From Chloroflexota bacterium (GTDB lineage Bacteria; Chloroflexota; Anaerolineae; UBA4142): a stretch of DNA of 34,337 nt. Made by a program: the position numbers and the translations under genes. This document shows positions 14,246-22,784 of the stretch, piece after piece (positions within the stretch are counted from its first letter, which is position 1; every line of letters starts with the position of its first letter). Where the stretch lies: the NCBI GenBank assembly GCA_016865935.1, contig VGOB01000029.1, forward strand, positions 1 to 34,337. Reading direction: 5' to 3'. A model generated the notes under the pieces. That model was not told where the DNA came from, did no database searches, and saw only the letters and a list, made by a program, of their open reading frames with translations.

Positions 14246-14682
14246 AATGGCTCACTCGTTCGCATGTGCACGTTGATCGCGTGGCGTGTCCCTGGCTCAT
14301 CACGCGCTTTGTGGACAACGACGCCGAATTTCTGTTCGTGCCAAAGAATCAGGTTGACCGCGTCGCGAAAGAAACCGGCGCGATTCCGTTCGACGCGCCC
14401 GACGTGGAACTGGGGCATCACAATGGCAAGTGTTCGTTCGAAGCGATCATCGTCAAGTACGACTTGAAAGACCCCGCGCTTGTGCGGATGGCGAAGATCG
14501 TTCACGCCGCCGATGTCGCCGCCGACCTTGACACCGATCCGATCGCGCGCGGACTTGAAGCGATTGCGGTCGGCTATTCGCTCCGCTTTCCCTGTGACGA
14601 AGAAAATCTTCTGCATCAATTCGAGGTCTACGACGCGCTGTACGCTTGGTGCCGCTTGCAAGTAGCAAAGACACAATCCTAA
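14242..14682 (+). CDS. ChrB C-terminal domain protein (copy 2)
   Basis: A 146-residue second ChrB C domain: 'MKWLTRSHVHVDRVACPWLITRFVDNDAEFLFVP', 'GAIPFDAPDVELGHHNGKCSFEAIIVKYDLKDPALVRMAKIVHAAD', 'VYDALYAWCRL'. It is closer to the common family sequence ('RVACPWLI', 'ALYAWCR') than copy 1 and lacks the Lys tail. Tandem C domains following a separate N domain are an uncommon arrangement. It is linked to copy 1 by an ATGA overlap with AAAAGGAGAA as ribosome site. A hairpin repeat lies between it and the MFS gene, which may weaken transcription into the latter. Confidence 0.88.
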   Translation: MKWLTRSHVHVDRVACPWLITRFVDNDAEFLFVPKNQVDRVAKETGAIPFDAPDVELGHHNGKCSFEAIIVKYDLKDPALVRMAKIVHAADVAADLDTDPIARGLEAIAVGYSLRFPCDEENLLHQFEVYDALYAWCRLQVAKTQS

Positions 14683-14684
14683 AT

Positions 14685-14769
14685 GAGAGGGGGAGCGCGG
14701 GAGAGGGGGAGAGAGGGAGAAAAACTCTCCCGCGCCCCCCCTCTCCCCATCTCCCCCTCTCCCTCTCCT
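14685..14769. repeat. GA/CT-rich hairpin repeat before the MFS gene
   Basis: Purine arm 14685-14720 and pyrimidine arm 14725-14769 joined by AAAA: the same design and the same 15-mer (GGGAGCGCGGGAGAG at 14691-14705) as the repeat at 6621-6689. It stays open in the reading frame of the MFS gene, so a false upstream start at 14683 is possible to draw. Confidence 0.85.
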
Positions 14770-14778
14770 AATAACGCA

Positions 14779-16017
14779 ATGACACTCACCACCGACGGCA
14801 AACTCCTCTTCGCCACGCGGATCGCGCGCCTGTTCGCGTACGGATTCCTCTCGATCATCCTTGTGCTGTATCTCGCGCAAGTCGGTTTGAGTGGCGCGGA
14901 GATCGGCGCACTGCTCACACTGACGCTTCTCGGCGACGCGGTGATCTCACTTTGGATCACCACTTCAGCCGATCACATCGGGCGGCGCAAAATGCTTTTG
15001 CTCGGCGCGGGACTGATGCTGTTCGCCGGCATCGCGTTTGCGTTGACCGGCAACATCGTTCTGCTCGCGGTCGCGGCGATCATCGGCGTCATCAGTCCGG
15101 GCGGCGGTGAAATTGGACCGTTCCTTTCGATTGAACAAGCCGCGCTCGCGCACATCGTCCCGAACGATCAGCGCACGCGCGTCTTTGCGTGGTACAATCT
15201 CGTCGGCTCGTTTGCCACAGCGACCGGCGCGCTCGTCAGCGGCGCGCTCGCGCAATTTTTGCAAGCGACTGGTTTCGCCGCGCTCGATAGTTATCGCGTG
15301 ATCGTGATCGGGTACGCGCTGTTTGGAATTTTGCTGGCGTTGATGTTCGCGCGCTTGTCGCCGCGCGTGGAAGTGGAGACGTTTGTAGGGGCGTTTAATA
15401 AAACGCCTCTACCATCATTCGGTTTGCATCGTTCGCGCGGCATCGTGCTGAAATTGTCCGCGCTCTTCGCGCTCGACGCGTTTGCGGGCGGGTTCATCGT
15501 GCAGTCGCTGATCGCGTACTGGTTTCAAATTCGCTGGGGCGTCGAACCGGCGTTGCTGGGCGCGATTTTCTTCGGCGGAAATATTCTCGCGGGAATTTCC
15601 GCGCTCAGCGCGGCGCGGATCGCGGCGCGCGTCGGTTTGATCAACACGATGGTGTGGACGCACATCCCCTCGAATATTTTGCTGATGCTTGTGCCGCTGA
15701 TGCCGACGCTGCCGTTCGCGATTCTAGTTCTGCTCGTCCGCTACAGCATTTCGCAGATGGACGTGCCGACGCGCCAGTCGTACACGATGGCAGTCGTCGC
15801 GCCGGACGAACGCTCCGCCGCGTCCGGCATCACGACGATCGCGCGCTCGCTGGGCGCGGCGTGGTCGCCTGCGCTGACCGGCGCGTTGCTCAGCGCGTCG
15901 TTGCTCACCGCGCCATTTTTTCTCGCGGGCGGATTGAAAATTATTTACGACTTGACCTTGTGGCGTAGTTTTCGCGCGTTGAAACCGCCGGAGGAAAGGA
16001 TGAAGGCAGAAGGATGA
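14779..16017 (+). CDS. MFS transporter
   Basis: A 412-residue major facilitator with about 12 membrane helices. 'SADHIGRRKMLLLGAGLMLFAGIAFAL' is the loop 2-3 signature (D-x-x-G-R-R-x), and 'WYNLVGSFATATGALVSGAL' a helix 5-like motif. The substrate is unknown. Because it follows three ChrB-domain genes it may take the place of the chromate exporter ChrA, but this is inference; no ChrA is present. ATG 14779 is chosen because the longer frame from 14683 would translate a repeat. A 12-bp-arm palindrome (15385-15412) lies in frame in the central loop ('VGAFNKTPLP'), apparently tolerated. Its last codons consist of GGATGAAG repeats and overlap the next start by 4 bp. Confidence 0.88.
   Translation: MTLTTDGKLLFATRIARLFAYGFLSIILVLYLAQVGLSGAEIGALLTLTLLGDAVISLWITTSADHIGRRKMLLLGAGLMLFAGIAFALTGNIVLLAVAAIIGVISPGGGEIGPFLSIEQAALAHIVPNDQRTRVFAWYNLVGSFATATGALVSGALAQFLQATGFAALDSYRVIVIGYALFGILLALMFARLSPRVEVETFVGAFNKTPLPSFGLHRSRGIVLKLSALFALDAFAGGFIVQSLIAYWFQIRWGVEPALLGAIFFGGNILAGISALSAARIAARVGLINTMVWTHIPSNILLMLVPLMPTLPFAILVLLVRYSISQMDVPTRQSYTMAVVAPDERSAASGITTIARSLGAAWSPALTGALLSASLLTAPFFLAGGLKIIYDLTLWRSFRALKPPEERMKAEG
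15385..15412. repeat. GTAGGGGCG palindrome inside the MFS gene
   Basis: GTAGGGGCGTTT (15385-15396) faces AAACGCCTCTAC (15401-15412), one mismatch, 4-nt loop. It begins like the intergenic repeat at 8159. It encodes 'VGAFNKTPL' in the cytoplasmic loop between the two halves of the transporter, a place where insertions are harmless. Confidence 0.88.
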
Positions 16018-16026
16018 AGGATGAAG
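15997..16026. repeat. GGATGAAG tandem repeat at a gene junction
   Basis: Three copies of GGATGAAG (spaced by one to five bases) span the MFS stop and the next start. The unit itself provides ATG, TGA and a GGA ribosome site, so it forms the coupled junction. The complementary CTTCATCC repeat lies at 26683-26715, with a degenerate copy near 30391-30405. Confidence 0.75.
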
Positions 16027-17312
16027 CCCGGAAAATCGAAAAACGCATTCGCGCGGAACGCGCGCGCTATCACAAACTGAACTTGCCTGCCGAATTCATC
16101 GCGCCGAATTACGGCGGACGATCCATCGTCAACGTTCCCGCGACGATCATTCGCGCGCTCGGCGGACACTTTCACACGCCGCCGCTCGATCCGGAAATCG
16201 TCAAAGGTTTCACAACCGGCGTTCAGCGCGTCGTCTACGTCGTCGTGGACGCGATGGGCTATTGCCGGTTGCTCGACGCGCTCGACGCGAATCCACAAAA
16301 CGGTTTTAACAAACTGCTCCAGCGTGGCGCGCACCTCGTGCCGATCACTTCGACCTTTCCTTCGACGACGACTGCCGCGCTCACGTCGCTCTGGTCGGGC
16401 TACACGCCCGCCGAACACGGGTTCATCGGTTATCAACTTTTTTTGCGCGAGCAAAGCGTGCGCGCGAATATGATCAAGTTCAGCCCCGTCGCCACGCAAG
16501 ATTTGGGTTGGCAACAACTGGTGGATGCGGGACTCAAGCCCGAAAATTTTTTGCCGATTCCCGCGTTGCCGCAAACGCTGGATCGTTTTGGAATTCCCGT
16601 TTACAATTTCATCGAAGCGCCGTACACCGAATCTGCACTCTCGCACGTTCAAATTCGCGGCGTCAAAGAAACCTTCGGCTTTGTCACATCGTCCGATTTG
16701 TGGGTCACGCTGCGCCACGCCATCGAACAACATCGCGCCGAGCGCGCGTTGTTCGTCGCGTACTGGAGCGCGCTCGACGACATCGGGCATCGCTACGGAC
16801 CGTCGCACGATGCGACGATCGCGGAGCTGAACAATTTCGGTTACTCGTTCGAGTACGAATTTTGGCGCAAACTTTCGCCTGCCGCGCGCGATGGCACACT
16901 CTTTCTGCTCACCGCCGATCACGGTCAGCTTGATGCGCCGCCTGAGCGCGCGATTTTTTGGCGCAACCATCCCGCGCTGCGCGAGCATCTGGTGATGGAT
17001 TTTGTGGGCGAGGCGCGCGCGGCGTACCTGTACTGTCGCAACGGCGAAGTGGACGCGGCGCGCGATTACATCGAGACGCGGCTCGGCGACAAGTTCGTCG
17101 TGCTCGATTCGCGCGACGCGCTCGACGCGGGCTTGTTCGGCAGCGGCAAACCCGCGCCCGAACTGAAACACCGCGTCGGCGATCTGATCGCGCTCGCGCG
17201 CGAAAATTTTTACTGGGAAGAAAAAGAGGAAGCGAAAATGCGTGGGCGGCACGGCGGACTCGCGGAGCAAGAAATGCTCGTGCCGTTACTCGTCGCGCGG
17301 TTGGAGGCGTGA
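16014..17312 (+). CDS. Alkaline phosphatase superfamily hydrolase (phosphodiesterase type)
   Basis: A 432-residue protein of the type I phosphodiesterase/nucleotide pyrophosphatase group. Metal and nucleophile motifs in order: 'YVVVDAMGY' (first metal Asp), 'TSTFPSTTTAALTSLWSG' (the Thr nucleophile lies in the STTT segment), 'YWSALDDIGHRYGP' (Asp and His), 'LLTADHGQ' (Asp-His) and 'GRHGGL' (last His). All expected zinc ligands are therefore present. It probably cleaves a phosphodiester or phosphonate; the substrate is unknown. No signal peptide is seen, so it is likely cytoplasmic. It starts with an ATGA overlap on the MFS gene, so the two may act on the same compound. The sequence KDEARKIEKRIRAERARYH at the N terminus is a short helical extension. 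Confidence 0.85.
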   Translation: MKDEARKIEKRIRAERARYHKLNLPAEFIAPNYGGRSIVNVPATIIRALGGHFHTPPLDPEIVKGFTTGVQRVVYVVVDAMGYCRLLDALDANPQNGFNKLLQRGAHLVPITSTFPSTTTAALTSLWSGYTPAEHGFIGYQLFLREQSVRANMIKFSPVATQDLGWQQLVDAGLKPENFLPIPALPQTLDRFGIPVYNFIEAPYTESALSHVQIRGVKETFGFVTSSDLWVTLRHAIEQHRAERALFVAYWSALDDIGHRYGPSHDATIAELNNFGYSFEYEFWRKLSPAARDGTLFLLTADHGQLDAPPERAIFWRNHPALREHLVMDFVGEARAAYLYCRNGEVDAARDYIETRLGDKFVVLDSRDALDAGLFGSGKPAPELKHRVGDLIALARENFYWEEKEEAKMRGRHGGLAEQEMLVPLLVARLEA

Positions 17313-17387
17313 TTGCTTTTTCTGCATACTGTCTCAAAAGCGAAAACGCTCAATCACAAGCCGCACGTTTTTTCATACAATAGCCCT

Positions 17388-17416
17388 TTGTCATTCTGCG
17401 TCGAGTAGATTATAAT
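17388..17416 (+). promoter_or_regulatory. Promoter of the restriction-methylation gene
   Basis: TTGTCA (17388-17393), 17 bp, TATAAT (17411-17416), 27 bp before the ATG at 17444. The 131-bp intergenic stretch holds nothing else recognised. Confidence 0.7.
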
Positions 17417-17443
17417 GCGACTGCTGAAGGCAACTGAATTTCA

Positions 17444-20400
17444 ATGCCAAAAATCAATCCGCTCCCAGAAATTACCCAAGCCGATGCCGCCGCCGTTGCG
17501 GGCTTAATTCGCCGCGCGGCTGACCAGGCATTGCAACGCGTCGCGCGCGGCGGCAGACCTGAAGCCAACTTTGAAGAGTTGGTCAAACCGATTCTGGAAA
17601 AAGCCGCGCGCGATGTTGGCGCAAAAGATGTTCAGTTCGTCGCGCAGAAAGGCATTATCGGCGCGGGACGACGCGGAGGCACGGGCGCGGCGGATTACGT
17701 CTTCAACAACATCGTCTTGGAATTCAAAGCCCCTGGTGCGCTTGACCAAGCAATCGAAGAACGCATTCCAGTTCCTGAAGTAAAGGAACGGACTATCGGG
17801 AATGTTCAGATTCTACCGCGCGTTCCGTCAGCAAACCGCGAAGCGATCAGCGAAGTCGTCAAGTACGTTACGGGACTCGCGCTCGACCAGTACGGCAACG
17901 ACTGGCGCGCGAACCTGGGGCGCTACGCCGCCGTCATCCTTGACGGGTACTTGATGTTCTTCGTGCGCTATCTCCCCGCGCTCGAACATTTTGTCGTGAC
18001 CGCGCCGCAAGAAATCTCCACCAAGAATTTTTACGGTATCCATCGTTTGCTGACACTTTTCCGTTCGGTGGACAAAAAACCGCTCAACGCCGATTATCTC
18101 GCCGCCGATTTCGGCATTGTCGAGGAAAAACGCGCGCGCGTCGCGAGCCAGTTGGCGAAACGCGTCGTCGGCGTGTTCTACGCGCGCATCAAGGACGCGG
18201 TCGAAAACAGCAGCGCGCGCGGCGCGATGATTCGCTCGCGCTATCAAGAATGGCGCAAACTCTTTCGCCAAGTCGTTTCATTTGAGGAAAAGGAAGCACA
18301 ACAACGCTTTGGCAATCTTCGCACCGATTACGCCATCGGCGGGAGCAAAACGGATTTCAATGTCGCCGCATTTTTCTTCGCGCTTTCCACGTACTATGGC
18401 TTGCTCATCAAACTGCTCGTTGCGGAATTGCTCGTCAACTATTGTTGCAAGACCGTGACGACGACGCTCGAAAATATTTCGGCGCTGCCGTCAGACACAT
18501 TGCGCGAGACGCTCGAAAGTTTGGAGCGCGAAGGCGGATTCATTTCGTCGCTGAACGTTCGCAATTTCCTCGAAGGCGAATTGTTCGATTGGTACGTTGA
18601 CCCGCGTGGCTGGGACAAGGAACTCGACGGCGCGGTGCGGAGCGTCGTTTCCAAATTGTCGGGTTACGAAGTGACGACATTCGTGTTGAAACCCGAAGAG
18701 ACGCACGACTTGCTCAAGGATTTGTACGAACGCTTGATTCCGCGCCAAGCGCGCCACGACCTGGGCGAGTATTACACGCCCGATTGGCTCGCGCAATTTG
18801 TGTTGGGCGAACTGCGCGATTTGGCGGGCTACGACGGCGACGTGTTCAAGCGCGTGCTCGACCCGACGTGCGGCAGTGGCACATTTTTGGTCGAGGTGAT
18901 CAAGCAAGCGAAAGATTCGCCGCAAGCCAAGACGCTTGCGCCCGAACAAGTTTTGCAAGCCATCACGCGCAACATCGTCGGTTTTGATTTGAATCCGCTT
19001 GCGGTGTTGGCGGCGCGCGCGAATTACATCATCGCGCTCGGCGATTTGATTCGCGGGAGCGAGGGCTTGCGCTACATCCCCGAACCGATCACGATTCCGA
19101 TTTGGCTGACCGATTCGATTCTCGTGCCTGCCGCGCCGCGTCAGGCGGGCTTGGGACAAACGAATCCCGCGTATCAAGTGTCGCTCGAAGTGTTGAAAGA
19201 ATTACGACCACGCGGCAAGCCATCGGAGCATCAATTGTTCGTCCCGCGTCCGCTCGTGGACGAGGGCAAGTTGGAAGTGTTGGCGGAAACCGTTCAACGC
19301 GGCATCGAACAAGATTGGAATGCCGAACGCTTTGCCGATGCAATCTTCGACGCGGCGAATCTCGAAACGTGGTATCGAGCGCGCAACTCTGACCGCAGAA
19401 TTGTCGAAGAAGAAATCGTAACGGCGCGGCGTCTGTTGCGCGAAATGTTCGAGACGTTTCGCGAATTGAAAGCGAAAAATCTCGACGATGCGTGGGCGCG
19501 TTACCTCGTCAATCGTTTCGCGCCGATTTACACGACGCGCGAATCGAAATTCGATTTCGTCGTCGGCAATCCGCCGTGGATCAACTGGGAGAGTTTGCCC
19601 GACGATTATCGCGACGCGCAACAATCGCTTTGGAAAGAGTACGGCTTGTTCAAGCAGGCAGGCACAGGCAACAAAGGCACGTCGGTTCGACACGGCGCGG
19701 GCAAAAAAGACCTTTCGATGCTCGTCACCTACGTCGCGGTGGACAAACTGTTGCGCGACGGCGGACACATCGCGTTCGTCATCACGCAAACCGTTTTCAA
19801 AACCGAAGCGGGCGAGGGATTCCGCCGCTTTGTCATTCCGCAAAACGTCACGTACTTTGCGCCGCTGCGCGTTCACGATTTCTCCGCGTTCCAACCGTTT
19901 GAAGGCGCGACGAATCGCACGGCGGTCTTTGTCGCGAAAAAAGGGCAAGAAGTTCAGTACCCCGTTGATTACTTGCTGTGGCGCGCGCACGAACCCGTTT
20001 ACGCGTCCGACGCTTACGCCGACGTCACGCGCAAGACGACGCAACTGAAATTTGCCGCCGAACCAGTGAACAAGGCGGTCAACGGAATCAAAAACGACCG
20101 TTGGCTCACGGCGGGACCGCAAGCGATTCGCGCGCTGCGAAAATTCACGGGCGCGGTGCAACAATTTTATCAAGCATACGAGGGATCAAACACGGGCGGC
20201 GCGAACGGCGTGTACTGGCTTTCGATTGACGAGAAATTGGGCAAGAAACACGCGCTCGTCACCAACTATTTGAAAGGTGCAAAGCGCAAGGTCAAGCAGT
20301 ACACGAATTATAAAATCGAAACCGAATTACTATACCCGTTATTGCGCGGGCGTGATGTCCAGCGATGGAACGCGTTCCCTAGTTTGCACATTCTTGCAGT

Positions 20401-21055
20401 GCAAGACCCAGAAAAGCGCGTGGGCTATCGTGAGGATTGGCTCCAAGATAAAGCGCCGCTAACGTTTGCGTGGCTCAAACAATTCAAGAAGGAATTAGCC
20501 GAGCGCAAGTCGAGCGTCATTCCAAGAGATCCGTTTTACTCGATGTACGCGATTGGTACGATAACATTTTCGCCGTACAAAGTCGTTTGGTCAGAAATCG
20601 CGCGTACGCTCCAAGCCGCAGTAATCAGTGATGTCGAGGACGAGAAACTCGGGCAAAAAGTTGTCGTGCCAGACCACACAGCCGTCTTCATTCCGTCCAA
20701 AACCGAAACCGAAGCGCATTACCTCTGCGCGTTGCTCAACTCTGCGCCCGCGCAATTGGCGGCAATGTCGTACATCGTTTTGCATCCCGACCCGCACGTT
20801 CTCACGCGCATCGGCATTCCCAAGTACGACGCGAAGAACGAAACGCACGCCGCGCTTGCCGCACAATCCAAACGCGCGCACAAGGCGCAAACGAAAGAAA
20901 ACGCGGACGCGGTGAAAGAAGCGGAAACAGAAATAGACGCGCTCGCGGCGAAGGTGTGGAATCTGACGGACGCCGAGTTGCGCGAAATCCAAGACGGTTT
21001 AGCGGAGTTGACGGGAACGTCAGGCGCAGAAGATGGCGAAGAGGAAGAGGAATAA
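17444..21055 (+). CDS. Single-chain restriction-modification protein (type IIG-like)
   Basis: A 1203-residue protein combining all restriction-modification parts. N-terminal nuclease with a PD-(D/E)xK pattern: Asp84 in 'AADYVF' and Glu93-Phe-Lys95 in 'VLEFKAPG'. Helical linker to about 430. N6-adenine methyltransferase: 'GEYYTPDWLAQFVL', motif I 'DPTCGSGTFL' (Asp473), 'GFDLNPLAVLAARANY', catalytic 'NPPW' at Asn709. The C-terminal target-recognition region resembles the TaqI/Eco57I specificity domain ('YPLLRGRDVQRW', 'YKVVWSEIARTLQAAVI'). The tail is a coiled coil ending in a Glu run. It probably protects against phage DNA; the target sequence cannot be told. It has its own promoter and no separate S or R gene, only a small gene after a hairpin. 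Intact, no frameshift. Confidence 0.88.
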   Translation: MPKINPLPEITQADAAAVAGLIRRAADQALQRVARGGRPEANFEELVKPILEKAARDVGAKDVQFVAQKGIIGAGRRGGTGAADYVFNNIVLEFKAPGALDQAIEERIPVPEVKERTIGNVQILPRVPSANREAISEVVKYVTGLALDQYGNDWRANLGRYAAVILDGYLMFFVRYLPALEHFVVTAPQEISTKNFYGIHRLLTLFRSVDKKPLNADYLAADFGIVEEKRARVASQLAKRVVGVFYARIKDAVENSSARGAMIRSRYQEWRKLFRQVVSFEEKEAQQRFGNLRTDYAIGGSKTDFNVAAFFFALSTYYGLLIKLLVAELLVNYCCKTVTTTLENISALPSDTLRETLESLEREGGFISSLNVRNFLEGELFDWYVDPRGWDKELDGAVRSVVSKLSGYEVTTFVLKPEETHDLLKDLYERLIPRQARHDLGEYYTPDWLAQFVLGELRDLAGYDGDVFKRVLDPTCGSGTFLVEVIKQAKDSPQAKTLAPEQVLQAITRNIVGFDLNPLAVLAARANYIIALGDLIRGSEGLRYIPEPITIPIWLTDSILVPAAPRQAGLGQTNPAYQVSLEVLKELRPRGKPSEHQLFVPRPLVDEGKLEVLAETVQRGIEQDWNAERFADAIFDAANLETWYRARNSDRRIVEEEIVTARRLLREMFETFRELKAKNLDDAWARYLVNRFAPIYTTRESKFDFVVGNPPWINWESLPDDYRDAQQSLWKEYGLFKQAGTGNKGTSVRHGAGKKDLSMLVTYVAVDKLLRDGGHIAFVITQTVFKTEAGEGFRRFVIPQNVTYFAPLRVHDFSAFQPFEGATNRTAVFVAKKGQEVQYPVDYLLWRAHEPVYASDAYADVTRKTTQLKFAAEPVNKAVNGIKNDRWLTAGPQAIRALRKFTGAVQQFYQAYEGSNTGGANGVYWLSIDEKLGKKHALVTNYLKGAKRKVKQYTNYKIETELLYPLLRGRDVQRWNAFPSLHILAVQDPEKRVGYREDWLQDKAPLTFAWLKQFKKELAERKSSVIPRDPFYSMYAIGTITFSPYKVVWSEIARTLQAAVISDVEDEKLGQKVVVPDHTAVFIPSKTETEAHYLCALLNSAPAQLAAMSYIVLHPDPHVLTRIGIPKYDAKNETHAALAAQSKRAHKAQTKENADAVKEAETEIDALAAKVWNLTDAELREIQDGLAELTGTSGAEDGEEEEE

Positions 21056-21089
21056 AGACCCGAAGGGTTTTTGGAAACCCTTCGGGTCT
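21056..21089. terminator. Perfect hairpin between the R-M gene and the small gene
   Basis: 15-bp perfect arms (21056-21070, 21075-21089) with a 4-nt loop, starting at the R-M stop codon. No T run follows, so it may act as an attenuator or protect the mRNA 3' end rather than fully terminate. It shares the CCCGAAGGG core with the glpX terminator. Confidence 0.75.
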
Positions 21090-21101
21090 GGGAGAAAACG
21101 A

Positions 21102-21356
21102 ATGGCAGTCATCGCACGTGATTTGATGAAAAACATAATGGTTGTCGGCAACGCGCGGTACGCCCGCGCGCGCGTCTCGCGCTTGGAAACCGCACGGCAA
21201 AAACTGGAACGCGGCGAAAACTTTTACTGGCAAACGCCGCGCGGCTTGTTCTACGTCAACCTGTACGCGTACGACGCGATGGCAATTCCGCGGCAGCAAG
21301 TTTCAGAACATCTCAAGCGAACGATGCTCACTAAGCGAACGCGGTCCCGTTTGTAA
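21102..21356 (+). CDS. Small basic protein of unknown function
   Basis: An 84-residue protein, pI clearly basic: 'MAVIARDLMKNIMVVGNARY', then 'ARVSRLETARQKLERGENFYWQTPRGLFYVNLYAYDAMAIP' and a Lys/Arg-rich end. The family is not recognised. ATG 21102 follows GGGAGAA with normal spacing; an ATG at 21033 would overlap the R-M gene by 23 bp and translate the hairpin, which is less likely. It is co-directional with the restriction-methylation gene and separated from it only by the hairpin, so it might be an accessory or control protein, but nothing in the sequence proves this. It ends at the bidirectional terminator. Confidence 0.55.
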   Translation: MAVIARDLMKNIMVVGNARYARARVSRLETARQKLERGENFYWQTPRGLFYVNLYAYDAMAIPRQQVSEHLKRTMLTKRTRSRL

Positions 21357-21357
21357 A

Positions 21358-21394
21358 AAATAAACGCGCGGACAACGAATCCGCGCGTTTATTT
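21358..21394. terminator. Bidirectional intrinsic terminator
   Basis: 15-bp perfect arms (21358-21372, 21380-21394) with a 7-nt loop and A/T tracts at both ends (AAATAAA / TTTATTT). It closes the + strand small gene and the long - strand operon, whose last stop codon (21389-21391) lies inside the right arm. Confidence 0.92.
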
Positions 21395-22780
21395 TCGCCG
21401 ATACATCTTCAGCGCGCGCTCGCGCTGAACCGCGTGCTCCACCATCGGCGCGGGATAATCCGTGCCGATTTCCACACCCGCGCGGCGCGCGATTTCGCGC
21501 GGCATCGTTGAGGGCGCGTGAATATACTCGCGCGGCACGCGCGCGAGTTCGGGAATCCACCGCTTGACGTACGCGCCGTCGGGATCGAATTTCGCGCCTT
21601 GCAACAGCGGGTTGAAGATGCGAAAGAACGGCTGCGCGTCCGTGCCAGTGCCCGCCGCCCACTGCCACCCGCCATTGTTCGACGCGATGTCGCCGTCAAT
21701 CAAATTCCGCAAGAAATATTTTTCGCCCCAGCGCCAATCAATCAGCAAGTCCTTCGTGAGAAATGATGCGACGATCATCCGCGCGCGATTGTGCATCCAG
21801 CCCGTCGCGTTCAGTTGCCGCATCCCTGCGTCTACGATGGGAAATCCCGTCCGACCCTCACACCACGCCGCGAATTTTTCCGCGTCATTTTCCCACGCGA
21901 TTGCATCGTACTCGCGCCTGAACGCGCCGCGCGCCGCGTGCGGGAAATGCCACAAGACCTGCGCGTAAAATTCGCGCCACACGAGTTCGTCAATCCACGT
22001 TTTGCCCTGCTTGCCCGCGTCCGCGTCGCGCGCCGCGCGCGCCAGTTCGCGCGCCGAGACGGTGCCGAAATGCAAATGCGACGACAGATGCGACGTCGCA
22101 TCGCGCGCGAGGAAATCGCGCAGATCGCGATAGCGCGCCAAACCATCGTCACGACGAAAGAACGCGCGCGCAAGCTTCAACGCTTCCGTTTCGCCGCCGC
22201 GCGCAAAACGATCGTCGCGCGGCAGACGCGGCAATTCCAGCGACACAATGTCGCGCGGCGTGTTCAAATCGCCGCGCGTTGCGTAACGATTCGGGATGAT
22301 CACGCGCTCTTCAAAACGCAGGCGAAAGCGCGTGTACACAGTGTACGGCGTGCCGTCGTCTTTCAAGACCTGTTCAGGCGCGGCAAGATAGTTATCGTCG
22401 AACGTTTCAACACGCACACCGAGCGCGTTCAGCGCGTCCGTCACACGCGCATCGCGCGCTCGCGCGTACGGCGTGTAATCGCGATGAAAGTAGACCGCAT
22501 CGGCGCGCGTTTCGTGGACGAGACGCGGCAACTCGCGCGCGGGATCGCCGCGTTGCACGATCAGTCGCCCGCCGCGTTCGCGCAAGCGCGCGTCAAGATC
22601 GGCGAGCGAATCGAAAAGAAATTGTTTGCGCGCGGGCGCGAGTTTGTCGCTGTTCAGCAAACGCGAATCGAGAATGAAAACAGGGATGATGCTGTCCGCA
22701 TCGCGCAACGCGTAGTGCAAAGCGACATTATCGGTCACGCGCAAATCGCGCCGCAACCACCAGAGGATTCTCTGTCTCAC
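21389..22780 (-). CDS. phrB: Deoxyribodipyrimidine photolyase (class I type)
   Basis: A 463-residue flavoprotein that repairs UV-made cyclobutane pyrimidine dimers with light. The N-terminal Rossmann domain, 'ILWWLRRDLRVTDNVALHYAL', binds an antenna pigment. The C-terminal FAD domain shows 'SHLSSHLHFGTVSARELA', 'WREFYAQVLWHFP', 'GRTGFPIVDAGMRQLNATGWMHNRARMIVASFLTKDLLIDWRWGEKYF', 'DGDIASNNGGWQWAAGTGTDAQPFFRIFNP'. The motifs and length fit class I. The start is GTG 22780, 4 bp after the stop of the peroxiredoxin-like gene; the longer frame would run into that gene. It is the last gene of the - strand operon headed by TspO and the B12-type regulator, in agreement with light control in other bacteria. 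Confidence 0.93.
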   Translation of the reverse strand: MRQRILWWLRRDLRVTDNVALHYALRDADSIIPVFILDSRLLNSDKLAPARKQFLFDSLADLDARLRERGGRLIVQRGDPARELPRLVHETRADAVYFHRDYTPYARARDARVTDALNALGVRVETFDDNYLAAPEQVLKDDGTPYTVYTRFRLRFEERVIIPNRYATRGDLNTPRDIVSLELPRLPRDDRFARGGETEALKLARAFFRRDDGLARYRDLRDFLARDATSHLSSHLHFGTVSARELARAARDADAGKQGKTWIDELVWREFYAQVLWHFPHAARGAFRREYDAIAWENDAEKFAAWCEGRTGFPIVDAGMRQLNATGWMHNRARMIVASFLTKDLLIDWRWGEKYFLRNLIDGDIASNNGGWQWAAGTGTDAQPFFRIFNPLLQGAKFDPDGAYVKRWIPELARVPREYIHAPSTMPREIARRAGVEIGTDYPAPMVEHAVQRERALKMYRRK

Positions 22781-22784
22781 GGTC

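Noticed and set aside
14683-14778. Upstream start for the MFS gene
   Set aside because: It would translate the GA-rich hairpin repeat into Arg/Gly/Pro-rich residues before the first membrane helix; ATG 14779 gives a normal transporter N terminus.
21033-21101. Upstream start for the small gene after the R-M gene
   Set aside because: It overlaps the R-M gene and translates the hairpin; ATG 21102 has its own ribosome site.
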